From assembly GCA_036835325.1 (NCBI GenBank), contig DAITMF010000036.1, positions 1-32,054 on the forward strand: a stretch of 32,054 bases of DNA, written 5' to 3'. The notes beneath the pieces are model-generated. The model was not told where the DNA came from and did not search any database. It saw only the letters and a list, made by a program, of their open reading frames with translations. The position numbers were made by a program, and so were the translations under genes. Positions 1 through 8,470 of the stretch are shown here, piece by piece. Numbering within the stretch: the first letter of the stretch is position 1; every line of letters starts with the position of its first letter. This stretch comes from CAMCHP01 sp036835325. GTDB taxonomy: Bacteria > Bacteroidota > Bacteroidia > Flavobacteriales_D > Sanyastnellaceae.

Positions 1-3000
1 CAGTTGATTGCTGCCAGAACGAGGCCTTCCACGTACAAATCATCACTGTGGTTGATACCACTGCTCCTGAAGTGAGCTTCGTACCCGGAGACCTTACTAT
101 TGAATGTGACCAAGATGTGCCATTGGTGCTCGCAGAAGGCATTGATGCCTGCGACAACGGTGTTGAGGTTGACAATGTTGATGTTATCATCGAAGGCGAT
201 TGCCCACAGGAGTACACCATCGAACGCACCTTCATTTTGACCGACATCTGTGGAAACAGCGTTGAAGTCGGTCCGCAAATCATCAGCGTGGTTGATACCA
301 CTGCGCCTGTGTTCGGTGCCTACCAAGTTGCAGTAGCCGTTGAATGTACCGATGTTGAAAGTGTTCAAGGTCCTGAAGCGACTGACAACTGTGGTGACGT
401 AACCATCACCTTCGAAGACGTACTTCAGTCAGGCGGCTGCTTGGGCGTGATTGCACGCACTTATACTGCGGTTGACGAGTGCGGCAACACAGCAACTACT
501 CAGCAGTTCATCACCCTGCTCGACACCACACCTCCTACCATCCTCAACCCTGAAGATGCCACTGTAGAGTGTGACGCAGTTCCTGCAGCTCCAGGAGCAG
601 ATGGCATCGAGATTTTCGACAACTGTGGATTGGAAGTAACAGTAGCGTTCACAGAAGAGATCATCGACGGCGACTGTGCGGATAATTACACCATCGTATG
701 GACATGGACCGCAACTGACTTCTGTGAGAACGTTAGCACTGCTACCACCACCATCACCGTACAAGACACTACCAACCCTGTGTTTGAAGTCGTGCCTGAA
801 AACCTCACGCTTGAGTGCGACGAGGAAGTGCCTGCATGCGATGTAGAATCTGTCGTTGCCAGCGACAACTGCGATGCCGATGTGTTCATCGAATGTTCGA
901 GCATTGAACTTCCGGGCAATTGTCTGCAGAATTATACGATTCAGCGCATTTACCGCGCATACGACAACTGCGGCAACCAGGCCATTTATGTTCAGTTGAT
1001 CACTGTACAAGACACCACTGCGCCTGTATTTGGCGACCAGGAAAATGAGTTCACTTACGAGTGCAACACCGATATTCCTGTGGTCACTCCGATTGTGACT
1101 GACAATTGCGGCGAGGTGAGCCTCTCGTTTGTTGACGGTGAGCAAGTACAAGGTGATTGCCCGCAAGCGTTTGGCTTCATCCGAACATGGACGGCGACCG
1201 ATGAGTGTGGTAACAGTGCAACCTTCATGCAAGCGATTGAGGTGGTTGACACCACTGCGCCTCTCGCATCCGGCGAAGCCGAAATCGAAGCCCCCTGCGA
1301 CGACTTTGACAACCTATATATAAGTGCAACCGACAACTGCGCGTTGGAAGTCGACATCACTTGGCAAGATGTGCTTGTTTCAGGCGGCTGCGCAGGAACG
1401 GTGATTCGTACCTACACGCTGACCGACGAGTGCGGCAACAGCTCTACTTTCCAGCAAATTATTGGATTGACCGATGAAGTGCCTCCGGTGATTGCAGAAG
1501 GTCCGGCTGACGTGACATTTGAATGTTCGGATGAACTTCCGGTGTTGAACGAAGGCGATGTCATCGCTTTCGACAACTGCACCGAGGAGGTGGTTATTAC
1601 CGTTGAAGAAACCCAAGTTGACGGCGACTGCGTTGGCAGCTACCAGTTGATTCGCGTTTGGACGGCCACCGACAACTGCGACAACTTCAGCACTTATACC
1701 CAAACCATTACGGTTCAAGACACCACTGCGCCTGAGTTCACAGCCGTTGCCGATGATGTGACCATTGAGTGCGACGAAGTTATTCCTGCACCGTTCGCTG
1801 AAGCTATTGACAATTGCAGTGAGGTAAGCATCGAGGTGGTAAATGTTGAAACTCCCGGGAATTGTTCTCAGAACTACACCATCACCCGCACCTACACGGC
1901 TACTGACGATTGTGGAAACGTCGCTACAGCTACACAAGTGGTGACTGTTCAAGACACGACTGCGCCTGAGTTTGGTTTCATTGGGATGGATGTGACCGTT
2001 GAGTGCGACGAAGAAATTCCGACACCGGTATTCGACGTGACCGACAACTGCGGCGTTGTTGCTGTTGAGGTTGTTGAAGAAATCACTGACGGCGATTGTC
2101 CGCAAGAGTACACCATCGAGCGTTGCTACATTGCAACGGATGAGTGTGGAAATGAAGCAATACTGTGTCAAACGATTACTGTGGTTGATACCACGGCTCC
2201 GGAGATTCAAGGTAGCATCACCGTTGATGTTCCATGCGACGCTCTTGATCAAGCTTACATCACTGCTACCGACAACTGCGGTGAAGTGGAGATTGTTTGG
2301 GTTGACATGATGCTTTCGGGAGGATGTGCGAACAACATCATCCGTAACTACACCGTGACCGATGAGTGCGGAAACGAGAGCACGTTTGAGCAAATCATCA
2401 GCTTGATCGACGAAGAAGCACCGGTGTTTGAAGAAGCACCGATGGATGCCACCTACGAATGCGACGAAGAAGTACCAGCCGGCTCAGTCGAAGATGTTGT
2501 CGTGACCGACAACTGCACCGAAGTTGAAGTGGAGTACAGCGAAGTCGAAGTTGAGGGTGACTGTGCACAGAATTACACCATCATCCGCACTTGGACGGCG
2601 ACTGACAACTGCGACAACGTTTCTGTGTACGTTCAAACCATCACCGTACAAGACACTACAGCTCCTGAGTTTGAGTTTGTACCTGCCGACGCTACCTACG
2701 AGTGCGATGAGCTAGTACCTTCTTGCGGAGACGAGTCAGCCATGGTCTTTGACAACTGCGGTGATGTGACAATTGAGTGCAATGACGTTACCATCGACGG
2801 TGACTGCCCACAAGCGTTCACCATCGAGCGTACGTTCACGGCCACCGACGAATGCGGCAACGTGGCCACTGCACTGCAAATTATTACTGTGCAAGACACT
2901 ACAGCGCCGGTGTTTGGTGAACAACCAACCGAGTTTACTTACGAATGCGATGAAGAAATTCCGGTAATCTTTCCAATTGTTACTGATAATTGCGGAGAAG

Positions 3001-5243
3001 TGGAGCTATTCGCACAAGACGGAGTTATTGGTCCGCCGTTTGTCAATGGACAGCAAGTCGAGGGCGATTGTCCTCAGGAGTACAGCATCATCATTGTTTG
3101 GACTGCAATCGACGCGTGTGGCAACGAATCGGAGTTCACTCAGATTATCAATGTTGTTGACACCACTGCACCTGTAATCACGGGTGAAGTTCAGGTTGAC
3201 GCTCTGTGCGATAACTTCGAAGGCATCTTCATCTCTGCTACCGACAACTGTGGCGAGGTGACCATTGACTACAGCGACACCATGGTATCAGGCGGCTGTG
3301 CCGGTAGCATCTTGCGCGTGTACACCGCAGCCGATGAGTGCGGCAACACTGCTGAGTTCCAGCAAATCATCAACCTGGTTGACGAAGTTGCACCGGTGTT
3401 CACGACTGTTCCGGTTGACATGACCTACGAGTGCTTGGATGAGATTCCGGCATGCGACATCTTTAGTGTTGCAGCCATTGATAACTGCTCGGAGCCGAGC
3501 ATTGAGTGCAGCGAGGCAATCATTGACGGTGACTGCCCGCAGAATTACACCATCGTGCGCACCTACACAGCTACTGACAACTGCGAGAATGTGGCAACGC
3601 ACGTACAAACCATCACCGTGCAAGACACCACTGCTCCGGTATTTGAGTTCGTAGCTGAGGATGTAACCATTGAGTGCGACCAGGACATTCCTGCTCCTTC
3701 ATCGATGGCATTCGATAACTGCGGTGAAGTAACTGTAGATGTATCGCAGGTGATTATCGACGGGGACTGTGTAAACAACTACACCATCGAGCGTACTTAC
3801 GTAGCTACCGACGCGTGCGGTAACACAAGCGAGCCGGTTGTTCAGATCATCACTGTGCAAGACACCACTGCTCCTGAGCTGTTCTCGGTAGCCGGTGACT
3901 TGATTCTTGAGTGCACCGACGACATCCCAGCCGGCTCTGCCATGGCAATGGACAACTGCGGTGACGCTGAGGTGATCATTACCGAAACCGAAGTCATTGG
4001 TGACTGTCCGCAAGAGCGCGTTATCACACGCACCTACGTTGCGGTTGACGCTTGCGGAAACCAAAGTGACGAGGTGACGCAAACCATCACTGTAGTCGAT
4101 ACAACGGCGCCGGAATTGGTTGGCTCTCCTGACGTTGAACTGGTGTTGGACTGTGAAGATGTTGTTCCGATGCCGATTGATCCTCCGTTCGTTGACAATT
4201 GCGACGGTGACATCGAGATCTCGTTCAATGAGGAAATCGTAGGTGATCTTCCAGCCGAAGGCAGCTCAGCCGATTGCTTGGCTGTTACTCCCGAAGCCTT
4301 CGAAGACGGTGAAACCTGCACCAACCACGAGCCTTGGAGCGTAGTGCTCTTCAGCCTCACTCCCGGAAACGACAGCCGGTACAGCACCATCACTGCCAAC
4401 TGGGTTGAATTCCCGAACGGCGATGCGACCTTGACCGGCCTCGTTGTTAGCAATGACAACCCGAACGCAGGCTGGGAAATCAGCGCCAACTTCACCGAAG
4501 GCTTCTCGTGGGAAGAATGGTCAACCCAAGCCTTCCCAACCAGCTTCAAAGACGATTGCAACCTCGACAATGGCGAACACCTTGACTGGACCTACTACCT
4601 CATGACCGCAGGGGCTACCCTTACCGGTTGGGGCGAGTACGAAGGTTCAGTGCTGACCTTGTTGCACGCGCCTGCCAACTTCTTCTACGGTTACCAAGTG
4701 GGCATGGGAGCCAACAACGTGAACGCCAACTACGGCGGTGGCGGTTGGTTCACCTACAGCGGTATCTACAACGGAGAAGAGGTGAGCGGCGCCGGTGACT
4801 TTGCCTTCGACCACGATTGCTGTCCACGCTACCAAATCGAGCGTACCTGGTGTGCCATCGATTGTGCCGGCAATGAAACCTGCTTCACGCAAATCATCCG
4901 CTTCGAAGACCTCGGCAACGACCTTCCTGCGCCTGACTTTGACGGTATCGAAAACGCCGGTGCCATCCGTGGTGATTTTGCCATCGTGAACCTCTACCCG
5001 AACCCCGTTAGCGATGCTGCCAATGCGCGCATGAGTGTGCATGTGAAAAATGCCAGCGTGGTGCGCATTGAAGTGGTTGACGTAAATGGCCGAATTCTTG
5101 AAGTTCCGTTCGAAGGCGCATTGCTTGACGGACAAGAATTGAATGCCATCGTTCCTACCGCACGACTTGAAAGCGGAATGTACACCGTACGCGTTGTGTC
5201 AGATGACCACAGCGATTTCCGCAAGCTGATGATTCTGAAGTAA
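1..5243 (+). CDS. Giant secreted HYR-like repeat protein with T9SS sorting domain (5' partial)
   Basis: The reading frame is open from base 3 to the TAA at 5241-5243, so the N-terminus lies outside the window. About 1746 residues are visible. They contain 18 tandem units of about 80 residues, each opening with a (V/Q)DTTAP-like motif and carrying 'ECD', 'TDNCG', 'GDCPQ' and 'TDECGN' motifs with about four conserved Cys. This resembles the HYR/Ig-like modules of Bacteroidota surface proteins. The last unit is interrupted near 4254-4815 by a non-repetitive Trp/Gly-rich domain. The C-terminus (about 4990-5240) has 'LYPNPVSD', 'VVDVNGRIL' and 'GMYTVRV', a type A T9SS sorting domain. This predicts export across the outer membrane and surface attachment. 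The Cys pattern suggests disulfide-stabilised units. The role (adhesin or structural stalk) is inferred. The first in-frame GTG at 48 is not a real start. Confidence 0.9.
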   Translation, partial: VDCCQNEAFHVQIITVVDTTAPEVSFVPGDLTIECDQDVPLVLAEGIDACDNGVEVDNVDVIIEGDCPQEYTIERTFILTDICGNSVEVGPQIISVVDTTAPVFGAYQVAVAVECTDVESVQGPEATDNCGDVTITFEDVLQSGGCLGVIARTYTAVDECGNTATTQQFITLLDTTPPTILNPEDATVECDAVPAAPGADGIEIFDNCGLEVTVAFTEEIIDGDCADNYTIVWTWTATDFCENVSTATTTITVQDTTNPVFEVVPENLTLECDEEVPACDVESVVASDNCDADVFIECSSIELPGNCLQNYTIQRIYRAYDNCGNQAIYVQLITVQDTTAPVFGDQENEFTYECNTDIPVVTPIVTDNCGEVSLSFVDGEQVQGDCPQAFGFIRTWTATDECGNSATFMQAIEVVDTTAPLASGEAEIEAPCDDFDNLYISATDNCALEVDITWQDVLVSGGCAGTVIRTYTLTDECGNSSTFQQIIGLTDEVPPVIAEGPADVTFECSDELPVLNEGDVIAFDNCTEEVVITVEETQVDGDCVGSYQLIRVWTATDNCDNFSTYTQTITVQDTTAPEFTAVADDVTIECDEVIPAPFAEAIDNCSEVSIEVVNVETPGNCSQNYTITRTYTATDDCGNVATATQVVTVQDTTAPEFGFIGMDVTVECDEEIPTPVFDVTDNCGVVAVEVVEEITDGDCPQEYTIERCYIATDECGNEAILCQTITVVDTTAPEIQGSITVDVPCDALDQAYITATDNCGEVEIVWVDMMLSGGCANNIIRNYTVTDECGNESTFEQIISLIDEEAPVFEEAPMDATYECDEEVPAGSVEDVVVTDNCTEVEVEYSEVEVEGDCAQNYTIIRTWTATDNCDNVSVYVQTITVQDTTAPEFEFVPADATYECDELVPSCGDESAMVFDNCGDVTIECNDVTIDGDCPQAFTIERTFTATDECGNVATALQIITVQDTTAPVFGEQPTEFTYECDEEIPVIFPIVTDNCGEVELFAQDGVIGPPFVNGQQVEGDCPQEYSIIIVWTAIDACGNESEFTQIINVVDTTAPVITGEVQVDALCDNFEGIFISATDNCGEVTIDYSDTMVSGGCAGSILRVYTAADECGNTAEFQQIINLVDEVAPVFTTVPVDMTYECLDEIPACDIFSVAAIDNCSEPSIECSEAIIDGDCPQNYTIVRTYTATDNCENVATHVQTITVQDTTAPVFEFVAEDVTIECDQDIPAPSSMAFDNCGEVTVDVSQVIIDGDCVNNYTIERTYVATDACGNTSEPVVQIITVQDTTAPELFSVAGDLILECTDDIPAGSAMAMDNCGDAEVIITETEVIGDCPQERVITRTYVAVDACGNQSDEVTQTITVVDTTAPELVGSPDVELVLDCEDVVPMPIDPPFVDNCDGDIEISFNEEIVGDLPAEGSSADCLAVTPEAFEDGETCTNHEPWSVVLFSLTPGNDSRYSTITANWVEFPNGDATLTGLVVSNDNPNAGWEISANFTEGFSWEEWSTQAFPTSFKDDCNLDNGEHLDWTYYLMTAGATLTGWGEYEGSVLTLLHAPANFFYGYQVGMGANNVNANYGGGGWFTYSGIYNGEEVSGAGDFAFDHDCCPRYQIERTWCAIDCAGNETCFTQIIRFEDLGNDLPAPDFDGIENAGAIRGDFAIVNLYPNPVSDAANARMSVHVKNASVVRIEVVDVNGRILEVPFEGALLDGQELNAIVPTARLESGMYTVRVVSDDHSDFRKLMILK

Positions 5244-5265
5244 TCACCTGCAACTACCTAAGAGA

Positions 5266-5293
5266 GGGCTGCCGATTGAGGCAGCCCTTTTTT
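5266..5293 (+). terminator. Rho-independent terminator of the HYR-repeat gene
   Basis: A perfect 8-bp stem, GGGCTGCC (5266-5273) and GGCAGCCC (5280-5287), encloses a 6-nt loop and is followed by six T. It lies 22 nt after the stop codon. Confidence 0.9.
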
Positions 5294-5357
5294 GTTGTTG
5301 ACAAGTCGATTCGGTCTGCCTGTGGCGCATTGCGTAACTTCGTTGTTCGGATTTCCC

Positions 5358-7832
5358 ATGGCAGCTGAAACCACATTTGTCGACGTTATTCTACCGGTGG
5401 CCATCGCGGGTACCTTTACCTACCGTGTACCGCGTGAATTGAACGACAAGGTAGGTTTTGGACAACGGGTCATAGTGCGGCTTGGGAAAACCAAATTGCA
5501 CACCGGTGTCATCCAATCCGTCCATCAAAATCCTCCAATAAAGTACGAGGCCAAGTACATTGAGTACCTGCTTGATGAGATTCCGGTGGTTACCAAGTCG
5601 CAGTTTAAGCTTTGGGATTGGATGGCCGGATATTACATGTGCACCCTCGGAGAAGTCATGGGCATGGCCTTGCCTTCGGGATTGAAACTCGCTGCCGAGT
5701 CGAAGCTGGTTCCGTCCATCCCCCTAAATGAAATCGATAGTACAGCACTGAGCGATCAAGAATACCTCGTACTCGAAGCACTTGAATTGCGCCAAGAATT
5801 GACCATTGCAGAGGTATCGGAAGTGGTGGGCATCAAAACCGTGCAACCCATCATCAAACGCCTGCTTGAACGCGGCTATGTGATGACCCTTGACGAGTTG
5901 CAAGAACGCTACAAACCCAAGTTGGAGTCGCGCCTCTACTTGCATCCTGACTACCGCGATGAAGCCCCGCTGCAAGCCTTGCTCGATGAGCTCGACAAGC
6001 GGGCGCCGCGCCAGCTCGAAGTTGTAATGGCGTACTTGCGCGACGATATGGATGGCACCAAAGGCGTGCCGCGCTTGGCTGTTCAGAAGGCCACAGGTGC
6101 ATCATCAACCCTTACCAAGCAACTCATCGAGAAAGGGGTGTTCACCCTCAAGCAGGAGGCCGTTGACCGCATTGGTGTATACGCCGGAAACCGCAGCGAT
6201 GAAAAAGCCCTTTCGAGTGACCAGCAGCGCGCCAAAGAACACATCGATTCCCTCTGGCAGAAACAACCGATCGTGCTCTTGCACGGTGTCACGGGTTCGG
6301 GCAAAACCGAGGTGTATGTGCGGCTCATTCGCGAAACCATTGACCGCGGAGAGCAAGTCCTCTTCTTGCTGCCTGAAATCGCCCTTACAACGCAGTTAAT
6401 CGTGCGTTTGCAGCATTACTTTGGCGACGACGTAGGCGTTTACCATTCGCGCTTCAACCAGCAAGAGCGCGCCGAAACGTGGATGCGCGTGCTCAACCCC
6501 GGCGACAACCATTACCCCATCGTGATTGGTGCCCGCTCGTCGGTGTTTTTGCCCTTTCGGAAGCTGGGATTGGTGATTGTGGATGAGGAACATGAGCCGA
6601 GCTACAAGCAATACGACCCCGCTCCACGCTACAATGGCCGCGACACGGCAATCGTGCTTGCTCACTTGCACGGAGCCAAGGTTTTGCTCGGAAGCGCTAC
6701 ACCCTCCATCGAAAGCTACTTCAACGCCATGGAAGGCCGCTACGGATTGGTCAACCTCAATCGCCGCTTCGGTGATGCCGTATTGCCCGAAGTCTTGTGT
6801 GCCGATATCCGCAAAGAGATCAAGCGCAAAACCATGCGCGAAGACTTTACCTCGATGCTGGTGGAAGAGCTCGAAACGGCCTTGCGCTCAGGCAAGCAAG
6901 CCATTCTGTTTCAAAACCGACGCGGTTACGCGCCACTCTGGCAATGCCACGAGTGCGGATGGGTGCCCGAATGCACCCGCTGCGACGTGAGCTTGACCTA
7001 CCACAAGCATTTTCACCACCTCAATTGCCACTACTGCGGGTACACCGAAACACCGCCTACAGCCTGCAAGGCCTGCGGTAGCACCAACTTGAAATCGCTG
7101 GGGTTTGGCACCGAAAAAATCGAAGAAGACCTCGCACAGCTCGTCCCAAAGGCGAAAATCGCCCGCATGGACCTCGACACCACCCGCACCCGAAACGCCT
7201 ACGAAAAGTTGATTTCGGCCTTCGAAGAGCAAGAGTTGGATGTGCTTGTCGGTACGCAAATGGTCACCAAAGGACTCGATTTCGATCACGTGGCGCTGGT
7301 GGGAGTGTTGAATGCCGATGCCATGCTGCGCTTCCCTGATTTCCGTTCGATGGAACGTGCTTTTCAACTCATGGTGCAGGTCTCAGGCCGCGCAGGTCGG
7401 AAGAAAGAGCGCGGCAAGGTCATCATTCAAACCTACGACCCCGAGCATTGGGTCATTCGCAAGGTGATTGAGAACGATTACGTGGGCATGTACCAAACCG
7501 AAATTTTCGACCGTAAACAGTACCTCTATCCGCCCTTTGTAAGGCTCATTCGCCTGTCGCTTCGCCACAAAGACGGCCGCTTCGTGCGCCAAGCCGCCCA
7601 CGATTTCGCAAATGCCCTGCGCGACAAAGTGGGACACCGCCGCGTGGTAGGGCCAGAGGCGCCTTATGTTTCGCGCATTCGCAATTTGTACTACCAAGAC
7701 ATTTTGCTCAAACTTGAGCGCGATGCTTCACCCGCCAAGTTCAAGGAAGCCATTTACGAAGTGATGGAGATGTTCAGAGCCGACAAAGACAAGCGCTCGA
7801 TTCGCATTGTGGCCGACGTTGATCCTGCTTAA
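5358..7832 (+). CDS. priA: Primosomal protein N' (replication restart helicase PriA)
   Basis: This 824-residue superfamily 2 DNA helicase reloads the replisome at stalled forks. The N-terminal 3'-DNA-binding region begins 'TFVDVILPVAIAGTFTYRVP'. Walker A (GVTGSGKT) is near residue 310 and the DEEH box near 409. A zinc-binding insert with eight Cys in CxxC pairs (CHEC, CTRC, CHYC, CKAC) spans about 530-573. The conserved 'GTQMVTKGLDFDHV' motif follows. The ATG at 5358 is chosen because the upstream in-frame TTG at 5292 lies inside the preceding terminator. The length matches the family. A possible -7 box, TAACTTCG, sits at 5335-5342. The gene converges on aroK with a single-base gap between the stop codons. 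Confidence 0.95.
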   Translation: MAAETTFVDVILPVAIAGTFTYRVPRELNDKVGFGQRVIVRLGKTKLHTGVIQSVHQNPPIKYEAKYIEYLLDEIPVVTKSQFKLWDWMAGYYMCTLGEVMGMALPSGLKLAAESKLVPSIPLNEIDSTALSDQEYLVLEALELRQELTIAEVSEVVGIKTVQPIIKRLLERGYVMTLDELQERYKPKLESRLYLHPDYRDEAPLQALLDELDKRAPRQLEVVMAYLRDDMDGTKGVPRLAVQKATGASSTLTKQLIEKGVFTLKQEAVDRIGVYAGNRSDEKALSSDQQRAKEHIDSLWQKQPIVLLHGVTGSGKTEVYVRLIRETIDRGEQVLFLLPEIALTTQLIVRLQHYFGDDVGVYHSRFNQQERAETWMRVLNPGDNHYPIVIGARSSVFLPFRKLGLVIVDEEHEPSYKQYDPAPRYNGRDTAIVLAHLHGAKVLLGSATPSIESYFNAMEGRYGLVNLNRRFGDAVLPEVLCADIRKEIKRKTMREDFTSMLVEELETALRSGKQAILFQNRRGYAPLWQCHECGWVPECTRCDVSLTYHKHFHHLNCHYCGYTETPPTACKACGSTNLKSLGFGTEKIEEDLAQLVPKAKIARMDLDTTRTRNAYEKLISAFEEQELDVLVGTQMVTKGLDFDHVALVGVLNADAMLRFPDFRSMERAFQLMVQVSGRAGRKKERGKVIIQTYDPEHWVIRKVIENDYVGMYQTEIFDRKQYLYPPFVRLIRLSLRHKDGRFVRQAAHDFANALRDKVGHRRVVGPEAPYVSRIRNLYYQDILLKLERDASPAKFKEAIYEVMEMFRADKDKRSIRIVADVDPA

Positions 7833-7833
7833 A

Positions 7834-8370
7834 TCAAGGGTTCTGGCTTGCGCCGATGCTACGAATCTGCTTTGCGAGCGCTTCGAGTTTGATTTTGTTC
7901 ATGCCGAGGGCATGGATGTGCACCTTGGCCTCGCGGTAAAACTCCTTGCGTTCTTCGAGGTGGCGCGTTACAAACGCATGCAGCTCTTCGTGGGTTTTTC
8001 CGGCTACAAGCGGTCGTTCGCCGTGCGCATGGATGAGCCGGTGCACGATTGATGCAACGTCCATCTCAAGGTACACCGTTATGCCCGAGCGGTTCATGAA
8101 CTGCATGTTGTCGTAGAAGCACGGTGTGCCGCCACCGGTGGCGCACACCATGGCCGGATACGCCGCCACGACAGCGTGCAGAGCTCTTTTCTCGATGCCG
8201 CGAAAGTTGGCTTCGCCACCGTTTTTAAAGATTTCGGGGATGGATGAGCGCTCGCTTGCTTCGATTTCGCGGTCAAGGTCGAGGAAGGGCACATTCAACA
8301 ACCGCGCAAGCTGTTTGCCCGATGTGGTTTTGCCCGACCCCATGTACCCCACAAGAAAAATGCGCTGCAT
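7834..8370 (-). CDS. aroK: Shikimate kinase
   Basis: Shikimate kinase phosphorylates the 3-hydroxyl of shikimate with ATP in chorismate and aromatic amino acid synthesis. The P-loop 'GYMGSGKTT' is at the N-terminus. It is followed by 'LDLDREIE' (shikimate/Mg binding), 'FRGIEKRAL' (the family's FR.E motif), the 'ATGGG' motif and the lid 'RPLV'. From the chosen ATG at 8370 the protein has 178 residues and starts 'MQRIFLVGYMGSGK', typical of the family. An upstream in-frame ATG at 8394 would add MKNATFAH. I prefer 8370 because a -7-like box GACCTTTG (8383 to 8376 on the minus strand) sits 5 nt before it. The promoter region is shared divergently with valS. Confidence 0.93.
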   Translation of the reverse strand: MQRIFLVGYMGSGKTTSGKQLARLLNVPFLDLDREIEASERSSIPEIFKNGGEANFRGIEKRALHAVVAAYPAMVCATGGGTPCFYDNMQFMNRSGITVYLEMDVASIVHRLIHAHGERPLVAGKTHEELHAFVTRHLEERKEFYREAKVHIHALGMNKIKLEALAKQIRSIGASQNP

Positions 8371-8428
8371 ATGTGCAAAGGTCGCATTTTTCACTGTGTT
8401 TAAATCGGGCAGGGTGGAGGGGGATTGC

Positions 8429-8436
8429 TAAATTTG
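8429..8436 (+). promoter_or_regulatory. -7 promoter box of valS
   Basis: TAAATTTG matches the Bacteroidota TAnnTTTG consensus exactly and lies 34 nt before the valS ATG. I see no convincing -33 TTG element. Confidence 0.55.
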
Positions 8437-8470
8437 CACTTTGTTTTTCGTTGACTCTTAGCCAACCACC

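Noticed and set aside
429..4082. Long minus-strand frames opposite the HYR-repeat gene (for example 429-1232, 1380-2393, 3699-4082)
   Set aside because: They mirror the repeat periodicity of the plus-strand gene, lack any recognisable domain and are explained by its codon bias.
51..4250. Regular repeats that might suggest a CRISPR array or DNA satellite
   Set aside because: Units are about 240 bp, in frame and divergent at DNA level; they are protein repeats.
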